Shown here in pieces: positions 46,301 through 56,969 of a stretch of DNA of 64,000 nucleotides. The DNA lies in assembly GCA_013398955.1 (NCBI GenBank), contig VWPU01011410.1, positions 1-64,000 of the forward strand. Reading direction: 5' to 3'. A program made the translations under genes and the position numbers. Below the pieces are notes generated by a model. The model had not been told where the DNA came from, searched no databases, and saw only the letters and a program-made list of their open reading frames with translations. The DNA comes from Callaeas wilsoni (lineage: Eukaryota; Chordata; Aves; Passeriformes; Callaeidae). Numbering within the stretch: the stretch's first letter is position 1; every line of letters begins with the position of its first letter.

Positions 46301-49300
46301 TGATGATAATGGGGACTATAGACCCCAGATCACCTGAAAGCATCCCTTTCTAACTCCTGTTTTCTAACAGCTCTAGAAAATTGTTTGTGGGATGGAATAA
46401 AAAACCACTAGAATTTAAAAAGCTATCCTGACAGGGATCAGTCCCCAGAGCAGAAACATCTGGGTGCCCAAAGGGACAAATACATCTGTCTGCAAACATG
46501 TTTCTTAGTGATGATGATATCCAAGGCATAATCCTTCCTTTTCATCTAGCCCTTTTAACACACTCCCAGCAATACATGGCTTTGGCCCGAGATCTTCCCT
46601 GTCATCCGTTCCCACAACCAAGATCTGTGAGACAGATCTGCTTTCAAATTGGATCAGACATGTACCAGGTGCCGCATCCATGAGCACTGCACAAACAGTG
46701 AAATCCAAAAATTGCCTTTCAGCACGGCCTGATTAAAACCAGTATAAAACAGCAGCAAGGTCTGCCTGAGCCTCCGGACCCATCTGATTGCTTTGGGATC
46801 TCTCTTGATACGTGACAGTCTGTTATGCTGGAATTGCAACACCATGCATCTTGGTGTTGAGTTTTAGAAGAGACTCCTCTTTCAAAAAGGAAAAGTTCTT
46901 CGGCATGCAGGCTGGCAGAGCCCTGTGTCTTCTGTCACCCATGATATCCATATAAAATTTTCTGCTCAGTTCCCAAATGAAAGAGTTCTTAACTCTTTCA
47001 GTGCCACGCATCAGCCTGGGCAGATGTCCCAGACCATTGTGTTGAATAGAGGTTCCACCAAAAAAAAGAGGCCCTGATACCTTTTTCCAGCCTGGACCCT
47101 GAGTGTCATCTTTGCTTTAAGTGAATTTGCAGTGTATAAATGTTTGGGAACTCAGTACATGATTTCCCTGGTGATAAAGAAGGGAAATAAAATCTGGACC
47201 ACACTTTTCAGGGTTTATAGGAGTAACAGGAATAAAAGGCAATAAAACATGAGTTATCACTGGAGTCACGAGCTTGACTCTAATACAAGCAAAGGTCAGA
47301 TCAGCTAATAAAACAGTTCATTCTTTCCAGTTCAGATTAGGAGGGTGCTCTAATCCGCAAAACAACCTTGTTGAATATACTCACATATGCCAGTGCCAGT
47401 GGCTAGCTCTAAAAATAATAAACATGATTCATTTTAGTTTTGAACATGAGTTTTGAACTAAGAGGATCACGACTCAATACACAGGGAAGAGTCAAGGGGA
47501 TGTCACCAGTTCCTACTTGGATGAAGGAGTTAGTATCACTTGTTTCCAAAAGCAATTTCAAGGCTGGAACTGTTTAACTGCAGAGATCCAGTGAGTACTT
47601 GTGCATGGCAGGACTAGTGAAATGATAAAGTGCCAGCTCCTTTTGGCAGGGCGTGGATATTTTTAAGCAGAGCTTTTCTGGAAGTTTTCTTTCCAGCTCA
47701 GTTGCTCCTAAGCAGAGGAAGGCTCCAGCTCCCCTCAGGCTCTGCTGTAATGCTCTCTGGTCTGGCTGGGGTGTGGTGCTGCTGGAGAGATATGGGCTGC
47801 CTGGGAGTACAGAACAAGCTCTATCAGAGGAGAATCAGGGGAAAAGATCCTCACAGGGATGTCTACCCCATTTAAAGGTTCTCTACTGAGAAACCTGGTT
47901 AAGAAATATGGCCAGAATGAGCCAAAGATGTATAAATGATGGAGAAGTGTTGCAAGCGTCTCCTCTCCCAGAGAGACTTGAGTGACACAGTCTGATCTAT
48001 CCTGGCTGTAATGGTCTCACTTTGATTGTTCAAATTCTAGTTAGCACTTTTAAAAAAAAAAAAACAAAAACGGGTGGAATTTATTATGTCCAAGTGTATC
48101 CTGTACGTAGCACCTTCTGTCTTTAAAGAAACATGGACAGATTGCAAAAGCTCCTAGCTATTGATTTTGTTGACACTGAACTTTAAATTTGAGCTGATTT
48201 CTGAGCAGATATAAAGAATGTTGTGAATCTGTTTTAAAAAGAACCCCATTGAAACACACTTAAATCGGTAGGCACCATTTAAAATGTAACATAAGCCTTA
48301 TTTGGATTTTATAGAAACATATATCTTTTTCTCTTTAGGAAAATAATCGGAATAAAACAGTGGGCTCCATGATGTCTGAAAAGTCAATTAGAATAAAGCA
48401 TTACCCCTGGCTTTCCAGGTGGGTGGATCTTTTATTTTCAGCCAGGAAGGGATGCCCCTAACTTTATATCCAATACAGCCATGCTGCCAGTGACTTCCAC
48501 CAGTGCTGGAGCTGCCTTACAGAGATGAGCGCAGAATCGCACCCAAATCCCAAGCATGAGCACAACCCCAACTCACATCAATTGCTTTGATGCAAACCTC
48601 TACCCAGGCACAGGATTTGGGTGAGCCCTGGCACGGGGGAGAGGAATCAAGGACCAATTCTGTGTGCCCTCTCACGGAATGACAGAGTATTTTTTTTCTT
48701 GTTTGTTAAACATTTTGTGAATGTGACCTGAACACTGCAAGATAAAGCTCAGTTGGGTAATTTTAATGAAATCTAGGAGGCTGGGAGAGAAAATTCAGGA
48801 GGTGTTTGAAGAAAGTGCTTCTATTTCACACTGTGTTGCAGCAGCTGAAATTAAATTCTGATTAATATTGTTCAAAAGCAGTAGTGACTGTACTGACCTT
48901 TGATTGTCAGTGTTTTTTTAATACATGCCAGAGGTCAAACAAGTAAAAGACCAAGGAGATATGGCTAGGGGGCACGATGGGGAGAAAAAAGGGAAGGGGT
49001 ATTAATGCAATTCATGTGGCATGTACATGCCTGCCATTTAACTACAGTTCCTGCCAGCTTCATACCCTCAGGCAGCCTGAAGCTAACTAATAACCCTGTT
49101 ATCTGGAGAGGAAACACAACACTGATCATCACAGTTTCACAAATAAGTAATTTAAAATTAATTATATCACATCCTAGTAAGACCAGCTCTGATTGTCTCT
49201 TATCTTATCTTGGATTACTTTATCAGCACTGGATATATTAATTTTGTAGATAAACCTGTGAGTTCTTGAGCAGCAGCTGATGCTGAGTGTTTTTCTGTGT

Positions 49301-50966
49301 CACTGCCTGCACCTCCCCGACCTTCCAAAGTCCTGATGAACAAGGCTCACTGTGCATGGCAAGCAAGGGAATTTTTCCCTTTGCACTTAGCATTGCCTGA
49401 TGCCATCCCACAGCTGCACGACTCCCCCATTGAGGTTATTACAGTCACCTCAGATATTCCAGATTATCTCAAGGTTCAACCCAAATGCAAACCTGGAGTT
49501 CAGCTCTCCTATATGCATCTATGTTCCAAAGCAGCTCCCTCAACCGTTTTGCTGAGCCCAGAGTCTGTTGGATGATAAAGCAGCCCCTTTATTTTGATAT
49601 TGCAATGATATGAATGGCACTGACAAGTTGGAGAGAGGAGGGTTCCAGTAATGGTAAAGTACCAGAGTGGGCAGAGGGAGATCTTGGAAAGCTCTCAGCC
49701 TGCCTCTGTGACAGCTACTTGCGAAATGATCCTTCAAAATGCTCTTTTTGTCAGAAAGTGCCTCTGTGTTGAAACAAATCAAGTTTACTGCATCTTCAGT
49801 CTCAGAGGAGAGCTGGAGCAGAATGGGAATATCAATGAATTGATGCGATTTCTTTTTCCTCAAAATTTTATTTTACAGGAAAGGTGTTTGAAATCAAAAC
49901 ATTGATATGATTTTAATATAATCGTCAAGCAAAAAAACCTTGTGGTTTTGCCTTTTAAACAATAAAGGAGAAGCAAGGATATTCAAAGTAATGGTAATTC
50001 TCTCAGGCCAGCAAAATATTCCCCACCTGGCCTGGCATGCTACAAAGTGGACACAAATTTCAATTTTGGAACAAATGGGGGCAAGTAACTGCTATCACAA
50101 ACTGTGTGTGAGACACTACATTACAGCAATCCTTCAGGTCACTCTTTGAGCTCATGCAAGAAGGATTTTCTCCCTTCAAACCATTAATCACGCTTCCTGA
50201 TGAGCTCCAAGAGAAGAACAAGGTTAACTAATGTTCTCCTCTTCTGCAGATGTTTTTCTCTGAAGAGAGAGAGTGGCAAAGCTCAAGAGGCAGGAGTTCA
50301 GAAGGAGCTGCAGGAATCAGACCGATTAGTATCCTCCCAGCAGTCATATTTTCACCCTAGGAAAATGAAACATTGCCCAATTAGCAATATTTTATCACTT
50401 GTAGTGTAAGAGATCTCCTCTCTCAACAGCTGCTTATAGTTTTTCCAGTAAAAGTTATATCTATTAAAGATAACTGAGCCTAATGGCTTAATTGGCAAAT
50501 GCTATTATAGGTTTTCAAAAAGTTTGATCTGAATTCAAGGTTGATGGGAGCAGGAGTGAATTATAGACTTGAGGCTCTAGTCAAAGTAAATAGTTTCCAG
50601 TGAGTGCTCAGAAGGGCACTTGTAGCAGGATGCTGTGCCTGGAGTGGGGGGTTGAAAACAACTCCAACAATACCCTGTTTGCAAAGCTATCAGGAGTGAA
50701 TGGAGAAGGGGGCTGGCACGCTGCTTTTGGTGTTGAATGATGCTGAAAACAGCCTGACTCATCATTCCCAAAGATAAACATCCTGATAGTGAGGTGAAGA
50801 TGTGGCAGACCTGATAAAGGACCTGATATAAAGGGACAAGCAAGCGATACTGCTGACAACTTATCTAAAGATGCTGAGCTGACAGAGCTGGCCTGGAGAC
50901 ATATGACAGACAGAAAATCACTTTGTATATAAAATCCTAGTCCCACTTTTTAACAGCAGGGTCTTC
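37371..50966. other. Downstream intergenic region, no gene recognised
   Basis: No exon with recognisable similarity and no clear mobile element is seen on either strand over 13.6 kb. One exon-like segment is noted at 48339-48418. Short open frames have no recognisable domains. A patch near 44440-44600 is somewhat GC-richer without identifiable coding content. Confidence 0.55.
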
Positions 50967-51155
50967 ATAGAATCATAGAATGGTTTGAGTTGGAAGGGAC
51001 CTTAAAGATCATCCAGTTCCAAGCCTCCCGCCGTGGGCAGGGACGCCTTCCACTAGCCCAGGTTGCTCAAAGCCCCATCCAGCCTGGCCTTGAACACTTC
51101 CAGGGATGGGGCATCCACAACTTCTCTGGGCAACCTGTGTCAGTGTTCACACCTT
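50967..51155 (-). mobile_element. CR1 LINE, short 3' fragment
   Basis: On the + strand it begins ATAGAATCATAGAATGGTTT and continues GTTGGAAGGGACCTTAAAGA and GGCCTTGAACACTTCC, the reverse complement of the avian CR1 3' end. The match stops after the CAACCTGTGTCAGTG segment. It is closer to consensus than the copy at 4421-4855, so probably younger. Confidence 0.93.
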
Positions 51156-53130
51156 CTAACATACTCCTCCTTGGAATGTGTTTGGAGATTCCTCCCTGGA
51201 ATAGGGATACCCCTCAAGGTTACTCCTTGAGGCTGAGTGAAAGAGATTTGCCTGCAGTTGTTGGTATGGTGTTAACATCAATCTCTACTTAATAATTGGT
51301 TTTGCTTGCTGCAATATAATTGCTTCAATATTGCTTCAAAATAGTGTACAATACTAATAGTTATAGCTTCCTCTACTGTGTAGTAAATAATTTTGATTAA
51401 GATCTTTTAGTCTAGTTATTATATTTATTTTTATATAAATATATTTGATTTGCCATCCTTTATCATGTGGGACAAAGTTGTACAAAGGTTCAATTATGCC
51501 TACATAATCCTTTAGCCATAAATCATTGACAAAGTCTGGGCCTAAGATTGGATCCAGCAGCACCTGGACTCCTCTCTGAGAAGGAGTTTAGAAAGCAAGT
51601 GGGTTCTTTCTGTCCCTCATGACTCAATAAGAGGGCTTCTCTAATAAACTTTAGCTTATTAGAAGCTCCCATTCTGCCCACAACACCAGTATAACCAAAG
51701 CCAAAATTATGCAGATCAAAAAACTCTTAACATTTCTCTCATACTGACTTTGAAGTTCATGGGAGACCTGGACAGCTCAAACTGGGAACCAAAATGATGC
51801 TGGGAGCTGCACTAACTTGTGTTCCATCTCTCGTGATCCTGCTGTCTTTCTGCATCAGGGATAGAACTGAAACAGTGCGATGTTGTGACTCTCAGCTCTG
51901 ACTCCTCTCTGGCTGCTGACATATGTTAGGGACAACTTGACAAATGGCTCCTCTACAGAGTGTGCTGAGGAACCACAGGGTCCAGGCAGATGCTTTATGT
52001 CCTGTGCAGTAAGACTGAACAAGAGCCATACATTTGCCTGAGGACTAATTTAAAATGTATGATTTTACTCATCCACTCCACACAGGCACAGTGGTCTTCT
52101 CTGTAGCATCACAGAGGGTCTTTCTCATTATTCTCCTCCCTGGGCCACATAGTTTTCATGTGCTTTTATCTCTTTCTTTGGTATGGGATTCTTGTCATAT
52201 CATTCTTGGCCGAGACAGATCTATCCGAGGAAGCAGACACAGTTTTATTCTTGCAGCTTGAATCCAGACTCTGTATTCAAATCCCTGTGATCTTATGAAG
52301 ATTCTGAGGGCAAGATGTGCACCACTGCTGGCTCTGGACTGTTGCTGGTGGCATAATATGCTGCCTCTCAGGGGGACTCTGAGCACATCGCAGTTGATGG
52401 CTGTATCTTTGGTTCTTTTCAGCAAAATGGGTTTTCTTTCCCCACTGTGTATCAGACTGTTACACTGCAACCGTGCTGGTTGCCCCAGGTGCTCCAGGTG
52501 CTCCTGGAGAAGTCCTGTTCAGCTGGAGGGAACTGTGGTGTGTCACCTTGTGTACGGGACTGACTTCTACCTACCCCTAAGCTAAACAACAGGCAGGTCT
52601 ATTTTAATGGTTTTCTACAAAATGCTGCATGTGATCCCTTACTTAATGAACTTCCCGGAAAATAGTGACTATATGTGGATCTTCTTGTCATAGAGGGAGG
52701 TGTTTGTGGCCAGGCTAAGGAAGAGGCCTTCTCCTAAGCCTCGGTGGAAAATGCTTTGGGAGGATTGCTCACAGGAGACATCCTGACAGCTCAGACATGG
52801 GTAGTGACATAAATAAATGGCAGTTAATTTGAGAAGGGGAAAGATGAGATGAGAAAGTGTAAGGAATAATAATCAGAAGTTAAAAATCCCTAAGGAAAAT
52901 ATCAAGTCAATGTTTAAGGTCAGAGTAATTCTATTTTTCAAGCCACATTATTGCCTTTATTAAGAATAAAAAGAAGAGATAATGTAAATAGTCTTGACAC
53001 TGTGTTTTCATTTCAGGCCTTGTATAAATACTTGTATAAATCGCTGTCATTCAAGTCCCTCCTGTATAGATCAGACCCATCTTTTCCACATTGTTTCTGT
53101 GCTTTTTCCATTTCTACCACATCAGCCCAC
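51156..53130. other. Intergenic, no gene recognised
   Basis: I see no recognisable gene, RNA or repeat in this interval. It is AT-rich with short, unremarkable open frames. Confidence 0.5.
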
Positions 53131-53192
53131 TCTGACCTTGAGCAAGTCTCCCCCGTATCTCTGTTCTCTTTCTGTAAAATGTGGGTGATAGT
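53131..53192 (+). mobile_element. Ancient MIR-like SINE relic
   Basis: TGACCTTGAGCAAGTC followed about 25 bases later by TCTGTAAAATGTGGGTGATA matches the conserved core of MIR/CORE-SINE elements. That core is a GACCTTGGGCAAGTC block and then a TCTGTAAAATGGGGATAATA block. The parts between are degraded. It is assigned by recalled consensus. Confidence 0.55.
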
Positions 53193-53780
53193 ACAGAAAG
53201 CCTGCAAGGAAAAAATGCCCTGGAAGTACAATTTCATAGTGGGTGCTGTGAACATAGCTCAAGGAAATAAGCTCTCAAACACAAGGTGAATTCAGGTTTC
53301 AAAACAGCTTTGATGGCAAGTCGATCTAAAATTTCTGTTCCCCTTGCCCTTGGCTTTTTGGGGTGTTTCAAAATCCTACTCCAGTGAAGGCCCCTGGGGC
53401 AATAGGCAATGCAATGTGGCTGAGGGTTCTCATGTGCTGTGCTTTTAGTATGTAGGGCTGCCTGCCAGTCAAAGGCTCCCCTCTTCCAAGCTCAAATTAA
53501 CTTCATGTTGTTCAGCAATGCCTGCTCTGCATGCATCTGCTGCTTCACCTCTCATGTTTAGACTAATGAGGACAGAGCCCACACATCTTGTTAAATGCTT
53601 GCTGTAGTGTTCACTGTCACATTCTTGGACAGGCTTGAAAAAAAACAAACACAAAAAATTAAGGCCAAGCTCACCAGGTACCCTGAATTTATTATTGTAT
53701 TTGGTAAGAAAAGGGGATCCTATGTTTGTGGAGATGCTGGGAATACCACAGTACATCCTGGAGATGTGAAGGACATGAAG
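53193..53780. other. Intergenic, no gene recognised
   Basis: No recognisable feature is seen. Confidence 0.5.
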
Positions 53781-54050
53781 GTGATTGGAACTAGGAGTCA
53801 GCATGAATTCAGCAAAGAAAACCCTGCTTGCCCAACTTGATAATCTTCTGTAGTGAAATGACTGGGCTGGGACATGAGGGGAGTCCAGTGGCCATTGTCC
53901 ACTTCAGGAGGACAGAAGAGCCTCATGGAGAAGCTGAGGAGCTGTGGGCAGGCTGAGCAGACTGGGAGGTGGGTTGAAAACCGGCTGAGTGGCTGGGCCC
54001 AAAGGCTGGTGGCCCGAAGTGGCACCGAGTTTATCAGAGGCCAGGACCAG
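53781..54050 (+). mobile_element. Decayed CR1-type LINE reverse-transcriptase fragment
   Basis: The segment translates in pieces as QHEFSKENPACPT, then EMTGLGHEGSPV, then LMEKLRSCGQAEQTGRWVEN and LSGWAQRLV. These align in order with the palm region of CR1 reverse transcriptase (QHGF.KGKSCLTNL, VT..VDEG..VD, KL...G......W..NWL.GR.QRVV). Stops and shifts interrupt it, and the active-site-proximal block is deleted between about 53905 and 53920. It is an internal fragment without the 3' end. Confidence 0.65.
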
Positions 54051-56899
54051 CGGTGAAGCCCAAGGCAAGGGGAAGTGAAGCCCAACAGCTGGAGGGAGGT
54101 GATCCTTCCCCTTGGCTATCTCCTGATTCCCCGCTCGTGTGTCTGCCATCCATAACATTCCTTGAGAAAGAGATGAGCTGCTCCCATGCTGTGTCCCCCT
54201 CCGGTCTGAGCTCTGCCCCGAGAACTGTGGGTGCTGAGCGGTGGAAAGAAGGCAGTGGGGGAGGAAGAAGCAGGGGAGGATGGCAGCAGCGAGGATGCCT
54301 TTCAGCTGCCTCTGGCTGTGCTGGGGTGATATGTGGGCAGTGGGATGAGCTTGTGTGGAAAGGAGGGAGAGAGTGTCCTGCTGTGCCACTCAGGGAACAC
54401 AGAGGGTTGGAAAGCCACCAGGAACACCAGCACAGCCTTGGTGGTGGTGCTGGAAGGAAACCTGCCATGTGGGTCAGAGAGCCCCAGAGGGCAGAGGGTC
54501 CCAGCTCTGCCATGCTCAGGCTGCTGGTGTGGGTGACAGCTCTCCAGAAACCCTTTCTGCTGTGGGGCGTCTCTCTAAGCACAGCCTGGCTCCTGCAGGA
54601 TGATTCCAAGCAAAGGGCTCTGACAGCCCCGTCTGAAAATGGTAGGAGTCTTGCTGCTCACCAGGTAAATTTTGGAAAAAAAGGCAGGGTAGGTCTTCTT
54701 TTCTCCTGAACCAATACATCTGCAGAACTGAGGATGGTGCTGCTGCTGCCCTTCGCCCAGAGGAAGTTGGTTCCCATCATGCTGCAGCAGGAGAGAGAGA
54801 AATCCTTGGGACCCTTCAAGAGTGTTGAGCACTCAAGATGCTGCCTACCTCATCTCTGTCCTCAGAAGCTCTGCTCCCCCAGCTGGAGCTGGGAGGAGCT
54901 GTGTTCACTTGTCCTCTGAGTGTTGCCATGCAGGGGTGGACGGATGGAGGACTTCTGAAAGAGCGAGAGCATCCACTGGAAATGGTTCTGTGGGGAAGGC
55001 AAGGGCTGGGCCAGGCTGTCCTGGTCATGTGCCAGCTCTCAGGAGCCTCCAGGCCACAGCCATGGTTCCAGCTGCTGCCTTCCTGCCCATCCTGCTGCAT
55101 GGTGCAGCCCTGGGCAGGGCAGAGCTGGCAGCACTGCCTGGTTGTCTCCACTGATGGGCTCTTGCTCTCCTTTCTTTTGCAGGAGGAGGGATCAGCAGCA
55201 GGAGGAGGAGAAGGGTGCTGCCCTGGCCCCTTGCTCTGTGGTGGAGCCCGGCCACTGCCCAGGCTGCCAGAGATAAACTTCCACTTGGGATGGTTTAAAA
55301 CATTCCCCTCAAATGATGCACCCCCTCTTGATCACACAGAACTGCAACTGAAAGATTTCATTCAGTTTGCACGGAATGACTCAACTAAATGGTCTGCTGT
55401 CTGCAGAAATGTAATTTTAGAAAGGAGCTTAAAGCACCTGAGCTCTTGTGAACTGGCTAGGTTCTTTGCCCTTGATGAGAATGGTAATGCTCCACATTTG
55501 AAATGAACCATTGTCAGGGTGCACTGACTTGTTAATATTCCCAGACAGTGGCAATGAGAAGTGGAGCACTGTAAATATAACTTTTTCCTGCCTTTGTGAC
55601 TCCAATTCAGACAGGCCAGAAGGGAATAAAGTCTTTAACAGAAGCAGAGATATGAGGGTGATGAGAGCCAGGGACCTCAAAACTCCAGGCTTGTGTTTTT
55701 GTGCAGCCACTCAAGCCAGTGCCGGAGGAATACAAAATGCAGATGCTCTGATTTTCTGTCATTTCTTACCCATTGTGCATTTTGGATGAAGGGCTTTGAA
55801 AACAAGAAGCGAGGGAGAGAGACTCTGGCATGAAGGTGGAGAATTGATGTGTGAATATGTCTTTCCCTTGAGAAAGGAAAAATGACTGTTGCCCATGGCA
55901 AGCAATCAGGAAGATGCATCTGGTACAGAATTAGGAGACAGGTACACTGCATAAAGTGAGACAGGATATCTGTGAGACTTTGAATAAGATGCAGAAGCCA
56001 GTGATGGGTGGAGCAGTTGCAGAGGGAGACCTTCATAGGAGCATTTTGCACAATATTGCATGTGAAGATGAGGGAAAAAGGGGAACAGGATTGTTTTTCT
56101 TTTAGATCCAAGGTTTCTGGGTTCCTTTTGGTCTTCCTGTCTGGGGGCCTACTGAAACCTCTGTGTCTGAACATGGAGAGATTTTCACTGAAATGCTGCA
56201 CCTTTTAAGCAGCCTTATACCTACAGGTGTGGTACAAAGCACAGACATAGCAGACTTTGAGAATGGCCATAGTAACCACGGAAGATACAAAGAGTTTTTA
56301 AATCCCAGTAGTCCGGTGGATAATAATGCTAGAGGCAGGTTCATGCTGTAATTTGTATTCAAAGCCTGAACACTAAAGAGAGACCATTTCTAGCACCTGA
56401 AATTTAGAACAGGTCTGCTATTCACAGCTGGAAGTTAACAAATAGGTGTGATCTCTTATCAGATTAATATTTGAGATGAGACACTTGAAGGTTTAATTTT
56501 CTCCAAATAGTATAAAGCAATCTATGGGAGGAAGAGCAAATTGCAAAAATGAGTAAGAAAAGATTGTTCACTCTTTATTATAACTCAGGAATTAGTGAGA
56601 AACACATGAAATTATTAATCACAATAAATGAAACTAAGAACATCTGCACACAACATATAATTAAACAGCACACCTCGTTGCCACGGGCTGTTTTGGATAT
56701 AAATAAGAATGGTCAGAAGAAGCAATTAGACAGAATCAGTAAGAAAGGTCTCGCACGGGCCATTAAGCTCTGGGAAGCAGGAACAGCCTCCAGAAGACTC
56801 TGAACTAGTGACTGCCAGCAGATAGAAAGTACACCAGAGGGAGGAGCATGCTATGCTTATCCCATTTCTCATGCTTTTTTCCTACACACCTTTCACTGT
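54051..56899. other. Intergenic, GC-richer at the left, with unassigned open frames
   Basis: Open frames of 218 (54053-54709, +), 191 (54034-54609, -) and 222 codons (54838-55506, +) occur in a GC-richer patch. Their translations are Gly/Ser/Pro/Leu-rich, overlap on both strands and show no domain I recognise. I treat them as chance open frames rather than genes. Confidence 0.5.
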
Positions 56900-56969
56900 T
56901 CAGCCTCAGAGACAGGATGCTGAGCTAAATGAACCTTTGGTATGACCCCGTGTGGCTATTCTCATGAAT
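56900..56969 (+). mobile_element. Ancient CR1-like (sauropsid LINE) 3' end relic
   Basis: GAGACAGGATGCTGAGCTAA, then TGAACCTTTGG, TATGACCCCGTGTGGCTATT and CTCATG closely resemble a 3' tail common in turtle and crocodile CR1 elements (GACAGGATACTGGGCTAGA, GGACCTTTGGTCTGACCC, AGTATGGC). It is assigned from recalled consensus. Confidence 0.5.

Noticed and set aside
50250..50334. Exon-like segment after TTCTGCAG with a GTATCCTC donor, possibly another U12-type intron
   Set aside because: No branch-site-like acceptor partner was found and the translation matches nothing. A short donor match alone is expected by chance in 64 kb.
50990..51292. 100-codon + strand open frame resembling the one at 4439-4759
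   Set aside because: The shared part is CR1 sequence.
54034..54709. Overlapping 191-codon (-) and 218-codon (+) open frames
   Set aside because: They overlap on opposite strands in a GC-rich patch, are low-complexity and match nothing known. Part abuts the CR1 fragment.
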